From NCBI GenBank assembly GCA_021324355.1, contig JAJPJD010000018.1, positions 1 to 64,000 of the forward strand: a stretch of 64,000 bases of DNA, in the 5' to 3' direction. Position 1 is the first letter of the stretch. The number at the start of each line of letters is the position of its first letter. A program made the position numbers and the translations under genes. Under the pieces are notes generated by a model, which worked only from the letters and a program-made list of their open reading frames with translations, did no database searches and was not told the DNA's origin. Source of the stretch: Actinomycetota bacterium (GTDB lineage: Bacteria > Actinomycetota > Acidimicrobiia > Acidimicrobiales > RAAP-2). Shown piece after piece: positions 9,998 to 19,833 of this stretch.

Positions 9998-11923
9998 CTA
10001 GCTCGGGTGACCGTCTGACGAGCGAGCGCGCGACGAGACGCGCGCCACCAGATCGAGGGCGGCGCGCTGAGGGTCCTGATCTGCGAGCACCGTTCCGGCG
10101 GCCGATCCGATGACAGCCGAGATCTCGCTTCCGACCAGCTCGTTTCGTTCGAGCAGGGCGTCACGCAAGGCCTCGACCACGCAGCGGTGCTCCCGCAGCA
10201 TCGTGCTGGCTTCCTCCTTGCACCGGGCGAGGAGCCGCTCGACCTCCTCTCGCCCCTTCTCGTGCTCGAGCACCCGGGCTGCCGGGTCGGTGCTGCCAGT
10301 GAGGCCGGGGGAGTTGTCGGCGATCAGCGAGCTTCCCATGCCCAGAGACCCGACCATCTGGCAGGCGGTTGCGGTGGCCGAGGCCAGATCCCCGCCGACC
10401 CCCGACGAGGACTCCCCGAAGAACAGCTCTTCGGCGGCCATACCACCCATCGCAATCTGGATCAGCGCCCGCATCTCGCTCTTGGTCCGAGTGAACCGCT
10501 CCTCGGCATCGGAGTGGGCAAGCAGACCAAGAGCGTCGCGCCGCTTGACAATGCTGAGCACGTCGAGGGAGCGTCCGCGCCCGACCAGCCAGGCGACGGT
10601 GGCATGGCCAGCCTCATGGGTGGCGATCATGCGGCGTTCGGCCTCGGTGTACACCGTCTCGTGCGCGAGCCCGATCTCGTTGGCCATCTTGGCGGTGGTG
10701 ATATCGGACCACGACAGCTCTGTTGCTCCTCGCCGCAGCGCCCAGACCAGCGCCTCGTCCAACAGGTGCTCGATCCTTACCGGTGAGTACCCCTGCGTCA
10801 TGCCGGCCAGCGCGTCGCGGCGAGCGGGGTCGTCGAGCTCGGCCTGGTGGGCCTTCTTCTCCAGGTAGTAGTCGATGATCTCCCGGCGCCCGGCTCTGGT
10901 CGGCAGGTCGAAGTAGATCGAGCGGTCGAATCGTCCCGGCCTGAGCAGGGCCGGATCGAGATCGCTGGCCCGGTTGGTCGCGCCGATCACCAAGATGTTG
11001 GCCGGCTGCACCGGCCGTTTGCGGAGCTGGTGGCTCCTGGGCAGCCACTGGTTGGCGAAGTCGATCGCAAGACCACGGACCCGGGCCCACAGCGTAGGGA
11101 CCTCGAACGACTGGAGCTGGATCAGCAGCTCGTTGACCACCCCGGCGATCCCCTCCCGGGGTCCGATCCCGTTATGAGCCCGGGCGGCCCCGATGGCGTC
11201 GATCTCCTCGATGAACCCGATGGCACCCCCCTCCCGCCGGGCGTGACGCCGAAGTGCCCGGAAGTAGGAGCGGATCTTTCGGTTGGTCGCCCCGTAGTAC
11301 ATGGATTGGAAGGCCGACGAGGACACGAAGAGGAAGGGGACCTGGGCCTCGGCAGCCAGGGCTTTGGCCAGGTACGTCTTCCCGGTCCCCGGCGGGCCTT
11401 CGAACAGGATGCCCCGGCGGGGCGTGCCGCCCATCCCTTGAGCGAAGGTGCGGTGGGCGAGGAACAAGTTGAGGGTCCGGCGGACCTCGTCGACGACCGG
11501 TCCTGCGCCTTTCACGTCCTCGAAGCGGACGTCGAGCTCGCCCGGGCGGTACAGCACATGGGGCGACCGGCCGGCACCGAGCAGCGAGACCGCCACCAGG
11601 GCGCCGAGCAGGGCGAGGAGCACAGCTGCGGGCAGGTAGTGAAGCTCATTGGGGGTGAGGTGGGGCAGCGAGAGCCCACCGCGGTGCCAGGCCAGGTCCC
11701 GGATCCCCAGCCAGGCTGCAATTGGGGTGAGAACCAGGGCCGCCACGAGAAGGCGACGCTGTCTGGCCCGTTCCCGGCTGCGGGCGACATCGGCACCGTC
11801 GAGGACCCCCGCCCCGGCCAGCTCGGCCAGGTCGGCGACAGGGCCGGCGCCCGGTCCAGGGGACCTGACTGAGGGGTCGGGGGCTGCGGGGGTGTTGGTG
11901 GCGTCCGTCTGCTTCGGCTCCAT
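9998..11923 (-). CDS. FtsH-like membrane AAA+ zinc metalloprotease (divergent)
   Basis: Walker A EGPPGTGKT, GATNRASDLDPALLRPGRFDRSIYFDLP, HEAGH zinc site, MGGMAAEELFFGESSSGVGGDLASAT; start taken at ATG 11923. Confidence 0.88.
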   Translation of the reverse strand: MEPKQTDATNTPAAPDPSVRSPGPGAGPVADLAELAGAGVLDGADVARSRERARQRRLLVAALVLTPIAAWLGIRDLAWHRGGLSLPHLTPNELHYLPAAVLLALLGALVAVSLLGAGRSPHVLYRPGELDVRFEDVKGAGPVVDEVRRTLNLFLAHRTFAQGMGGTPRRGILFEGPPGTGKTYLAKALAAEAQVPFLFVSSSAFQSMYYGATNRKIRSYFRALRRHARREGGAIGFIEEIDAIGAARAHNGIGPREGIAGVVNELLIQLQSFEVPTLWARVRGLAIDFANQWLPRSHQLRKRPVQPANILVIGATNRASDLDPALLRPGRFDRSIYFDLPTRAGRREIIDYYLEKKAHQAELDDPARRDALAGMTQGYSPVRIEHLLDEALVWALRRGATELSWSDITTAKMANEIGLAHETVYTEAERRMIATHEAGHATVAWLVGRGRSLDVLSIVKRRDALGLLAHSDAEERFTRTKSEMRALIQIAMGGMAAEELFFGESSSGVGGDLASATATACQMVGSLGMGSSLIADNSPGLTGSTDPAARVLEHEKGREEVERLLARCKEEASTMLREHRCVVEALRDALLERNELVGSEISAVIGSAAGTVLADQDPQRAALDLVARVSSRARSSDGHPS

Positions 11924-12171
11924 GGGCCGTCCTTTCGGCTCACCCGAAAGGGCGTCGGTTTCGCCACTCGCTCCCCGCCGGGCAGGCGACCACATGAGCC
12001 CGGCGGATCGATGCTCCGCCCCTGGTGCCAGCGGTGTTGGGGCACCGCCGGCAGTTTGCACCGATCTGTGTCTCCCCAGCGTCCCACACCTGTCCCGACC
12101 TGGGAAAGTGGGATTCGCTGGCGCTGCTCGGCCACGTTGCACGCGGGCACAGTTCGTGGTGGGCTGCACCG

Positions 12172-13158
12172 ATGCCCCGGACGTCCCTGTCCAGCGCGAC
12201 GTCGCCGGCCGAGCGGCTCCGACAGCGGTTGGCCGGAGCCCTCCCCGAGCCGGTGGTCGACGCCATCCAGTCCCTCCGGGGACGTCCGCGCCCGGAGGTC
12301 ATCACCCTCGGGGAGCTGGACGGCAAGCTCGCCCAGGCGGCCGAGCTCTTCGCCAGTTCGGAGGACGCCGCCCGCCGGTTCCTCCAGAGCTTCCGCCTCG
12401 CCCTGCCGGCGGGCCGACCGGCGGACCCCTTCACTGACCAGTACCGGGAGTGGGTGTGGGACCTCTACCGCCAGGTGTCTGGCCGCCCCAGCTACTCGCT
12501 GGCCAACGAGGCCAGCTCGTTCGACCTCGAGGAGGCGGTGGCCACGCCGTACCCGTACTCGACCCGCTCGACCACGGTGGTGGGCGAGGAGCTGATGGGG
12601 CGGGGGTTCCTCATCGCTGCCCTCGGCCTCGTCCCGCCAGCCCGCATCGTCGAATTCGGCTCCGGGTGGGGCAACCTGACCCTGGACCTCGCGGCGATCG
12701 GCTTCTCGGTTACCGCGGTAGAGGTCGAGGCCAAGTTCTGCGCCCTGACCGAGCGGCGGTGCCGCCACCGGGACCGGGTGTCGATCGTGCACGCCGGCAT
12801 GCTCGAATTCGAGCCTGAGGAGCCATTCGACGCCGCCATCTTCTACGAGTCATTCCACCACTGCGCTGACCATCTGGCGATGCTGGAGCGGCTCCAGCGG
12901 ATCGTCCGACCGGGGGGATCGGTGTTGTGGGCGGCAGAGCCGATCGCTCCCATGAGCTACCCGTGGGGCCTTCGGCTCGACGGGTACTCGCTGTGGTCGA
13001 CCCGCACCTACGGCTGGCTCGAGCTGGGATTCGACGAGGACTACTTCGCCGAGGCACTTGCTCGCACCGGCTGGAGGGGCTGCCGTCAGCGGCTGCGGGC
13101 CGGTTCGCCGCTGGCAGACGTCATCAGGGCGACCAGGGACCCCGACCCGCGGTTGTGA
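12172..13158 (+). CDS. Class I SAM-dependent methyltransferase
   Basis: IVEFGSGWGNLTLDLAAIGFSVTAVEVEAKF; ILWAAEPIAPM; start ATG 12172. Confidence 0.75.
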   Translation: MPRTSLSSATSPAERLRQRLAGALPEPVVDAIQSLRGRPRPEVITLGELDGKLAQAAELFASSEDAARRFLQSFRLALPAGRPADPFTDQYREWVWDLYRQVSGRPSYSLANEASSFDLEEAVATPYPYSTRSTTVVGEELMGRGFLIAALGLVPPARIVEFGSGWGNLTLDLAAIGFSVTAVEVEAKFCALTERRCRHRDRVSIVHAGMLEFEPEEPFDAAIFYESFHHCADHLAMLERLQRIVRPGGSVLWAAEPIAPMSYPWGLRLDGYSLWSTRTYGWLELGFDEDYFAEALARTGWRGCRQRLRAGSPLADVIRATRDPDPRL

Positions 13159-13195
13159 GGAGCGGAGCCGCTGGTTGGCCCTCGACAGTGCCAGC

Positions 13196-13720
13196 TCAGG
13201 CGACCGCCTGCGGACGGCGCCCAAGATCAGCGCACTGGAGGCAGACCCGCTCGGGGATGACCCCGACCCGCATCAGCAACGAGAAGATCTTGCAGCCGAG
13301 GCACAGCCCCAGCCCAGCCTCGAGCGCCGCCGCCGCGATCAGCGGAACCAGCACGAACCGGGCAACCCCCCAGCCGGAGAGAGACCAGGCGAGCAGGGCC
13401 GCCGTGCTCAGCGCGGCACCGATGGCCTGCGCGAACCGCTTCGGGGGGCCGGGGACCGGTCGGGGTGCCACCGGGAGCAGCTTGGGGCCCAGGCGGGTGG
13501 CCAGCTGCCCGAGCGGGCTCAGGGTGGGCCCGGTGAGCACGCGAGCCCAGAACCCGTAGGTCAAAGGGACGAGGAGCCACGGCTGCGCTAGCCCGAGCGC
13601 CAGCCCGCTCATGACCACCACGCCCGCTGCCACCAAGCGGGCTGCCACCTCGTTCACCGGGTCCGGGAACGAGAACACCGCTCGACCTTGCTGCGCCACT
13701 GCCCCTCCGTCAGCTCTCAA
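13196..13720 (-). CDS. DUF4395-type membrane protein
   Basis: FPDPVNEVAARLVAAGVVVM...YGFWARVLTGPTLSPLGQLATRL...CLGCKIFSLLMRVGVIPERVC pattern. Confidence 0.7.
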   Translation of the reverse strand: MRADGGAVAQQGRAVFSFPDPVNEVAARLVAAGVVVMSGLALGLAQPWLLVPLTYGFWARVLTGPTLSPLGQLATRLGPKLLPVAPRPVPGPPKRFAQAIGAALSTAALLAWSLSGWGVARFVLVPLIAAAALEAGLGLCLGCKIFSLLMRVGVIPERVCLQCADLGRRPQAVA

Positions 13721-14594
13721 CGGTCAACCGTCGCCGCCGACCACCTATTCCCTGGCCGGTCGCCAGCCGAGCCAGGGCGTAGGCGAGGAAGGCCAGGCTG
13801 GTGATGAAGAAGCTGACCGGGTAGGCGAAGTAGTAGCCGATGGCAAGGCCGAGCCAGCTGCAGGCCAGTGCCAGGCCGACCGCGACCGCCATGGCTGACC
13901 CCGGCCGAACGGTGAGCCGTTCGGCCACTGCCGCCGGAGTGACCAGCAGGGCGAAGATCAACAAGACGCCAACCACCTGGACAGCCACCGCGACCGCAAG
14001 GGCCAGCGTCAGGAGGAAGGCGATCGACAGCAGCCGGGCCGGCACCCGCCGAGCCACCGCAACCTCTTCGTCGACCGAGGCGAACAGAAGAGGGCGGTAC
14101 ATGGCGGCCATGCTGACCACGGCCACCGCCCCCACTGCGGCCGTCACCACCAGGTCGGACGGCGAGATCCCGAGAATCTCGCCGAACAGGATCGAGTAGG
14201 CCTCGGTCGAGAATCCGTTGTAGAGAGAGATGAACAAGACACCGAGGCCGAGCATGAAGGCCAGCACGATGCCGATGACCGTGTCGCGGTCCCGCAGGTG
14301 CTGGCCGAGGGAGCCCATCACCAGCGCCCCGCCGAGGCAGAAGGCGAGCAGACCCCAGACCGGGTTGATCCCCAGGACGACCGCCCCGGCTGCCCCGGCG
14401 AAACCGACGTGGGACAGGGCATGGGCGGCGAAGGCGGTTCGGCGAAGGACCACGTTGTAGCCCACCACCCCGGCGACCACCGAGACGATCGCCGCCGAGA
14501 GGAAGGCGTTGCGCATGAACTGGTAGGAGAGCATCTGGGAGAGGTCCGACCACAGGTTCCAGCTGAAGGTGGCTCCTCCGGCAGCGGCGGTCAC
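13710..14594 (-). CDS. znuB: Zinc/manganese-type ABC transporter permease (ZnuB-like)
   Basis: Polytopic; NAFLSAAIVSVVAGVVGYNVVLRRTAFAAHALSHVGFAGAAGAV typical ABC-3 family permease; operon with ATPase and binding protein. Confidence 0.85.
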   Translation of the reverse strand: MTAAAGGATFSWNLWSDLSQMLSYQFMRNAFLSAAIVSVVAGVVGYNVVLRRTAFAAHALSHVGFAGAAGAVVLGINPVWGLLAFCLGGALVMGSLGQHLRDRDTVIGIVLAFMLGLGVLFISLYNGFSTEAYSILFGEILGISPSDLVVTAAVGAVAVVSMAAMYRPLLFASVDEEVAVARRVPARLLSIAFLLTLALAVAVAVQVVGVLLIFALLVTPAAVAERLTVRPGSAMAVAVGLALACSWLGLAIGYYFAYPVSFFITSLAFLAYALARLATGQGIGGRRRRLTVES

Positions 14595-15487
14595 GGTCTG
14601 GTTCCCGGGGACGGCTGGTGGGGGTGCGCGGTTTCCTCCTCGATGCCGACCACGAACCGCCGGCCTCGACTGTCAACCAGCACCTCGACTGGCGCACCGT
14701 AGAGGTCGGAGAGCACGGCCGAGGTCACCACCTGGTCAGGCGGTCCGAAGGCGATCCGTCCGTTGGCCACGTAGCAGACCAGGTCGATGACCGTCCGCAG
14801 GGGGTTGAGGTCGTGGGCGACCAGCAGGACGGTGAGCCGTCGCTCGGCGGCCACCGTCGAGATCAGCTCGACCATCGCAGCCTGGTTGGCGACGTCCAGA
14901 CTGGCCAACGGCTCGTCGAGGAGCAGGAGCTCTGGTTCGCCGACCAGGGCCTGAGCCAGCAGGAGGCGCTGACGCTCACCGCCGGACATTGCGCCGAGCT
15001 TGCGGTTGGCGTAGCTGGCGGCCCCGACCGCCTCCACTGCTTGCCGAAGCGCCTGGTCCTGTCGGGCGCGCGGTTGCCACGGGGCCCGGAAGCCGAAGCG
15101 ATGGCCGTCGAGCCCGAGCCGGACGAGGTCGATCCCCCGGAAGGCGATCTGGGGATCGAGAGTCCGGGCTTGGGGCACATAGCCGATCGAGGGGTTCCCC
15201 CGGCGGGGCGGCTCGCCGAGTACCTCCAACCGACCGGCGAGCGGCGTGAGCAGGCCGAGGAGCTGGCGGAGGAGGGTGGACTTGCCCGAGCCGTTGGGCC
15301 CGAGGACCGCCACGAACGAGCCCCGCTCGATGTCGAAGGTCGCCCCGGACCACACCGGCCGGTCGCCGTATCCGGCGGCCAGGTCATGGGCGCAGACTGC
15401 CGGCCGGCCTGAGTGGAGGGTCGGGCTCACCGGACACGGGCCCGGGCCAGCGCCGCCCCCAGGCGGTCGAGCTCGCCCACCATCCAC
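14591..15487 (-). CDS. znuC: Zinc/manganese-type ABC transporter ATP-binding protein (ZnuC-like)
   Basis: GPNGSGKST, MSGGERQRLLLAQAL, LLLLDEPLASLD. Confidence 0.88.
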   Translation of the reverse strand: MDGGRARPPGGGAGPGPCPVSPTLHSGRPAVCAHDLAAGYGDRPVWSGATFDIERGSFVAVLGPNGSGKSTLLRQLLGLLTPLAGRLEVLGEPPRRGNPSIGYVPQARTLDPQIAFRGIDLVRLGLDGHRFGFRAPWQPRARQDQALRQAVEAVGAASYANRKLGAMSGGERQRLLLAQALVGEPELLLLDEPLASLDVANQAAMVELISTVAAERRLTVLLVAHDLNPLRTVIDLVCYVANGRIAFGPPDQVVTSAVLSDLYGAPVEVLVDSRGRRFVVGIEEETAHPHQPSPGTRP

Positions 15488-16332
15488 CGTTGGAAGGTCG
15501 TGGTCGGCGGGACCATGGTCTCAGAGACCGGGACCACCGGGATGTGCCGGGCCCGGGCCGCGGCGACCAAGCCGTCCGTGAGCGGGGTGACGGTCTGGGT
15601 GTTGTAGATCAGCACCGCCAGCTGGTGGCTGTCGATCTGGTGCTGAACGGTGACGAGCGTGTCGATCGGTGGATCCACTCCTTCGGAGACCGCGTCCATG
15701 AACGCGGGCGGGGTGACCAGCCGAAGCCCGAGGTCGCGTGCCAGGTAGACAAAGATGCTCTCGGTTGAGCCGACTGGAGTGCCGGCATACCGAGCTCGCA
15801 GGGCGGCGAGCTCCGAGCGGTAGCCGGCGAGCGCCGACTCGACGGCGCTATGCCGGGTGACGAAGTAGGCCCGCTCGGTGGGCACCATGGCCGAGTAGTC
15901 CGCGCTGATCGCGTTGACGACCGCGGCGACGTCGGGCGGGTCATACCACAGGTGCGGATTCGCGCCGTGCGGCACGTGCAGGAGGCTGGCCACGTCGAGC
16001 ACCCGGCGGCCGGGCCGGGGCTGGGCGGCAAGAAGCTTGCCCGCCCAGGTGTCGTACCCGGCCCCGTTGACGATCACCAGGTCAGCCGCGGCGAAGAGCC
16101 GGGCGTCGGCAGGGTTGCTCTCGTACTCGTGGGGGTCGGCGTTGGGGTCGGTGACGATGCTGGTCACTCGGACCATCCGGCCGCCCAGCTGGGCGGCCAG
16201 GCTGCCCCAGAAGTCCTCGGCCGCCACCACTCGGAGCACCTTCGGTGCCTGGGCGGCGCTGGCCGGCGTGGCAGCCGCCATCGGGGCCAGTGCGCTCAGC
16301 ACACCGAGGAGGAGGCTGGCCAGTCGTCGCAC
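15427..16332 (-). CDS. znuA: Metal ABC transporter substrate-binding protein (ZnuA-like, cluster A-I)
   Basis: Signal peptide RRLASLLLGVLSALAPMAAATPASAAQ; DPNADPHEYESNPAD, GANPHLWYDPPDV metal ligand motifs; start at GTG 16332. Confidence 0.85.
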   Translation of the reverse strand: MRRLASLLLGVLSALAPMAAATPASAAQAPKVLRVVAAEDFWGSLAAQLGGRMVRVTSIVTDPNADPHEYESNPADARLFAAADLVIVNGAGYDTWAGKLLAAQPRPGRRVLDVASLLHVPHGANPHLWYDPPDVAAVVNAISADYSAMVPTERAYFVTRHSAVESALAGYRSELAALRARYAGTPVGSTESIFVYLARDLGLRLVTPPAFMDAVSEGVDPPIDTLVTVQHQIDSHQLAVLIYNTQTVTPLTDGLVAAARARHIPVVPVSETMVPPTTTFQRWMVGELDRLGAALARARVR

Positions 16333-16335
16333 GTG

Positions 16336-16355
16336 GTAATAATAACGATAATGAC
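16336..16355. promoter_or_regulatory. Candidate Zur/Fur-type operator in znuA-zur divergent promoter
   Basis: GTAATAATAACGATAATGAC: AT-rich imperfect 10-10 inverted repeat (6/10 by eye) isolated in a GC-rich background, immediately upstream of znuA and zur. Confidence 0.5.
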
Positions 16356-16393
16356 TTTGGATTTCCAAGTTCCGGCCACCGGTCGGGGGTAAC

Positions 16394-16825
16394 ATGCGGC
16401 CGATGGCGGCGGAGCATGGCGGGGCCGCCCGGACCCGGCCCCGGGCAACCCGCCAGAAGCGTGCGGTGGCCTCCCTCCTCGAGGCCACCGGCGAGTTCAC
16501 CAGTGCCCAGGAGCTCCACGCCCGCCTCCGGGCGGCCGGGGAGCGGATCGGGCTGGCCACCGTCTACAGCCAGCTGCGATCCCTGGCCGCCGCGGGGGAG
16601 ATCGACAGCCTCCGGGCGGACTCGGGCGAGACCCTGTACCGGCGGTGCGGAACCCCCGTCCACCACCACCACCTGGTGTGCCGGCGGTGCGGGCGCACCG
16701 TCGAGGTCGACGCGCCCGAGCTCGAGACGCTGGCCGTGCGGCTCGGAGAGGACCACGGCTTCGCCGACCTCCGCCATGTGGTGGAGATCACCGGCATCTG
16801 CCCGGAGTGCACTCGATCGCCCTGA
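16394..16825 (+). CDS. zur: Fur-family metalloregulator, probably Zur
   Basis: TRQKRAVASLLEATGEFTSAQELHARLRAAGERIGLATVYSQLRSLAAAGEI; HHHHLVCRRCG and CPEC motifs; divergent from znuABC. Confidence 0.85.
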   Translation: MRPMAAEHGGAARTRPRATRQKRAVASLLEATGEFTSAQELHARLRAAGERIGLATVYSQLRSLAAAGEIDSLRADSGETLYRRCGTPVHHHHLVCRRCGRTVEVDAPELETLAVRLGEDHGFADLRHVVEITGICPECTRSP

Positions 16826-16908
16826 CCGGGGCCGTCCGGAGGCACGGTACGATGGCGGCAGTATCAGGCCTGCTGAGAGCAGCCGGGCAACGGGGACGAC
16901 ATTTCAGA

Positions 16909-18236
16909 TGACCAGCGAGCAGACCAGCGAGCACCAGCCCTCCGAGGAGATCCTCGAGGAGGTGCGCCGCTGGCTCAAGGAGAACTGGGAGCCTGACCTG
17001 ACGGTGGCCGAGTGGTGGGAGCGGCTCGGTCTGGCCGGGTGGTCGTCCCCGAGCCTCCCCCCAAACGCCTATGGCCGTGGACTGTCCCGGACCGACGCCA
17101 TGGCGGTCGGCCGGGAGATCGCCGCATTCGGTGCGCTGGGCCCGCCCGGAGGCTTGGGCCTCCTGCTGGCGGCACCGACCATCGCCACCCACGGGACCCA
17201 GGAGCAGATCGACCGCTACGTCCGGGGCATCGTGACTGGCCAGCAGGGATGGTGCCAGCTGTTCAGCGAGCCGGGGGCCGGCTCGGACCTGGCCGGCCTC
17301 ACCACCCGGGCAGTGCGGGACGGGGACGAGTGGGTGATCAACGGCCAAAAGGTCTGGACCTCCCTTGGCCAGTTCGCCGACCTGGGCATGCTGTTGGCCC
17401 GGACCGATCCCGAGGTCCCCAAGCACCAGGGGATCTCCTGGATGGTGCTCGACATGCACCAGCCGGGCGTGGAGGTCCGCCCGCTTCGGGAGATGACCGG
17501 CAACGCGATGTTCAACGAGGTGTTCATCACCGATGCTCGGGTGCCGGCGGACGCCGTGATCGGTGGCGTGAACAACGGGTGGGCAGTGGCCAACACCACC
17601 CTTGCCTTCGAGCGGGCCGGGCTCGGGTCCGGGGGCGGTGGGGCCAGCATCTCGGCCATGCCGGGAACCATCGCCGGCCAGCTCGGACGGCGGGCCGGCG
17701 ACTTCGTGGCCGCCCGGCGCGGCCGACGACGGCCTGACGACGACGGTCCGATCCTCCAACCGATGGGCTCCCAGATGCTGGCCTCGCTGGCCCGGGAGGT
17801 GGGCAAGGACAAGGACCCGGTGATCCGCCAGGGTCTGGCCCGGCTGTACATCCTGACCGAGCTGGGTCGGTTCAACACCGAGCGCCTGCGGGCGGCCCGT
17901 GCGATCGGGCGGGACATCCCCGGCCTGCCCAACATCGCCAAGCTTTCGATGAGCGAGATCATGCGCCAGTCCAGGGACCTGGGCATGGCGATCGCCGGGG
18001 CTGCGGGCATGCTGCACGCCTACCGGGACGAGGACCGCTCCCGGCTCGAGCAGCTCGACATCGCCCCGCAGGTCCCGGCCGTGACCGGACACGCCCTCTA
18101 CGCTCAGGCCCCGCCCATCTACGGCGGGACGGACCAGATCCAGCGCAACATCATCGGCGAGCGCGTGCTCGGCCTGCCGAGAGAACCGAGCAACGATCGC
18201 ACGGTCAAGTTCTCGGAGCTGCCTCGCAACGGCTGA
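16909..18236 (+). CDS. Acyl-CoA dehydrogenase
   Basis: WCQLFSEPGAGSDLAGLTTRAVRDGDEWVINGQKVWTS; IYGGTDQIQRNIIGERVLGLPREP; start ATG 16909. Confidence 0.9.
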
Positions 18237-18254
18237 GCAGGCGGCGGGTCCTCG

Positions 18255-19451
18255 TTACCCAGCCCCGCCGAACAGGTGCGAAAGCCAGTGGGAGACCGAG
18301 GGAAGGCCAGCGCTCAGGCCGCCGAAACCCATCGCCACCTGGAGTAGCCCTGCCGACCAGAGCAGCAGCCGCTCGTAGAGGCTGGGGCTCTCGGGCACCA
18401 AGACGAGCGAGACCGCGGCCAACAAGATCACCGTGGCCGGGCTGCCGAGGCCGACCCCGAGCCAACCGTCGACCACGGTGCACCCCACGACAGACGCCGC
18501 GGCAAGCGACGACCACGGCCGGCGCACGAGGAGCAGGATCGTTGCGACCACCAGCAAGGGGGTGAAGGCGAGGTCACGCGCCGTCGTGGCCAGCGAGTCC
18601 CCGAGCGATCCCCAGAGTCGGTGACCGAAGGTCGCGAGCGCTGGATCGGCGAGGACGAAGCTCCTCGTCCAGCTCCCGGTGAAGCGCCACTCGAGGAATC
18701 CCCAGCCCATCACCGCGGCCGCCGAGGGAAAGAGCACGACAGTTGCAGCAGCGCGCCGGCGGGCGATCTCCCGAGGGGCGTGGCTTCTCGGGGTGACCAG
18801 GAACGCCGCCAGTGCCCCAGTCAGCGCGAACGAAGCTGCGGCAAGGCTGCACATCGTGGCCAAGCCGAACCCGATTCCGGCGATGAAGCCGCTCTGGGTC
18901 GACCGGTTGAACGTGAAATCGAGGAGCCCGCTGAGCGCGACCGACAGGAAGCACAACGTGGCGAAGGTGCTCAGATCGGTGGTGGCGACGAACCAGAACG
19001 CTGGGACCAGCGCGACCGACGCAGTCAGCAGGGCAATGGTCGGCGGCGGGATCGAACGAAGGAACAGCCGCTCGGCTGTGAGCTGGAGCAGCCAGCCGGT
19101 GCACAGCGCGCCCAGCACGGCCAGGCTGCGAGCGCCACCGGGGACGAGCCGAGCCAGGGCGAGGGGGATCGGCGGGTAGGCGCGAGCCACCCATCCGAGC
19201 CCGGACGACCAGTGGAGCGCGGCTGCTCGCTGCACGAGCAGCGCGTTGGCTCCGGACGCCTTGCTCAGCGATCCCGCCAGCGCGACCAGCAGGACGTAGG
19301 GGGTCGCCAGGCCCACGCGCAGGGTCCAGCGTGCTCGGGCACTCCGAGGCCAGCGTTCCTGCCGCCAGCTGCGGAACGCTGGCGCTTGTAGCGACGTCGC
19401 TGCGCTGGCCATGGTCAATCGTCCAGCTGGGTCAGACCCGACGAGGACCAA
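18255..19451 (-). CDS. Polytopic membrane protein, possibly glycosyltransferase-like
   Basis: About 10 hydrophobic segments across the ORF; no catalytic motif securely recognised. Confidence 0.6.
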   Translation of the reverse strand: MVLVGSDPAGRLTMASAATSLQAPAFRSWRQERWPRSARARWTLRVGLATPYVLLVALAGSLSKASGANALLVQRAAALHWSSGLGWVARAYPPIPLALARLVPGGARSLAVLGALCTGWLLQLTAERLFLRSIPPPTIALLTASVALVPAFWFVATTDLSTFATLCFLSVALSGLLDFTFNRSTQSGFIAGIGFGLATMCSLAAASFALTGALAAFLVTPRSHAPREIARRRAAATVVLFPSAAAVMGWGFLEWRFTGSWTRSFVLADPALATFGHRLWGSLGDSLATTARDLAFTPLLVVATILLLVRRPWSSLAAASVVGCTVVDGWLGVGLGSPATVILLAAVSLVLVPESPSLYERLLLWSAGLLQVAMGFGGLSAGLPSVSHWLSHLFGGAG

Positions 19452-19833
19452 GGGGCGTGGTCAATCACGCGAGGAAACAGCGCCTTGCTGGGGACCGACG
19501 CCACCCCGATCCACCGCATCCCACGTACACGAGGTCGACATGCTCGAGCGCACTGCCTCGATGCTACGGGGCGACGCCGGCCCTTCTGTGGACTTTCACG
19601 CTTTGTTGACTCCGTTTGGCCGAGCCCACCGAAGCGCCATGTCACGCCATGGCAGCGACCTCATGAGCCGAGTTGCGGCGATCTGCCCGGCGCAACCTCG
19701 CCACCCCTGGACGCCGCGGCCCAACCCTGTTTTCGGGCCACCACGGTTCATGGAGTGCCATCTTGGGTGCGTGGCGATCAAGCCAGGGAGGAGACGATCG
19801 ATGTCAGCGGTGGCCAGACGGGTCGCCCGGTCC

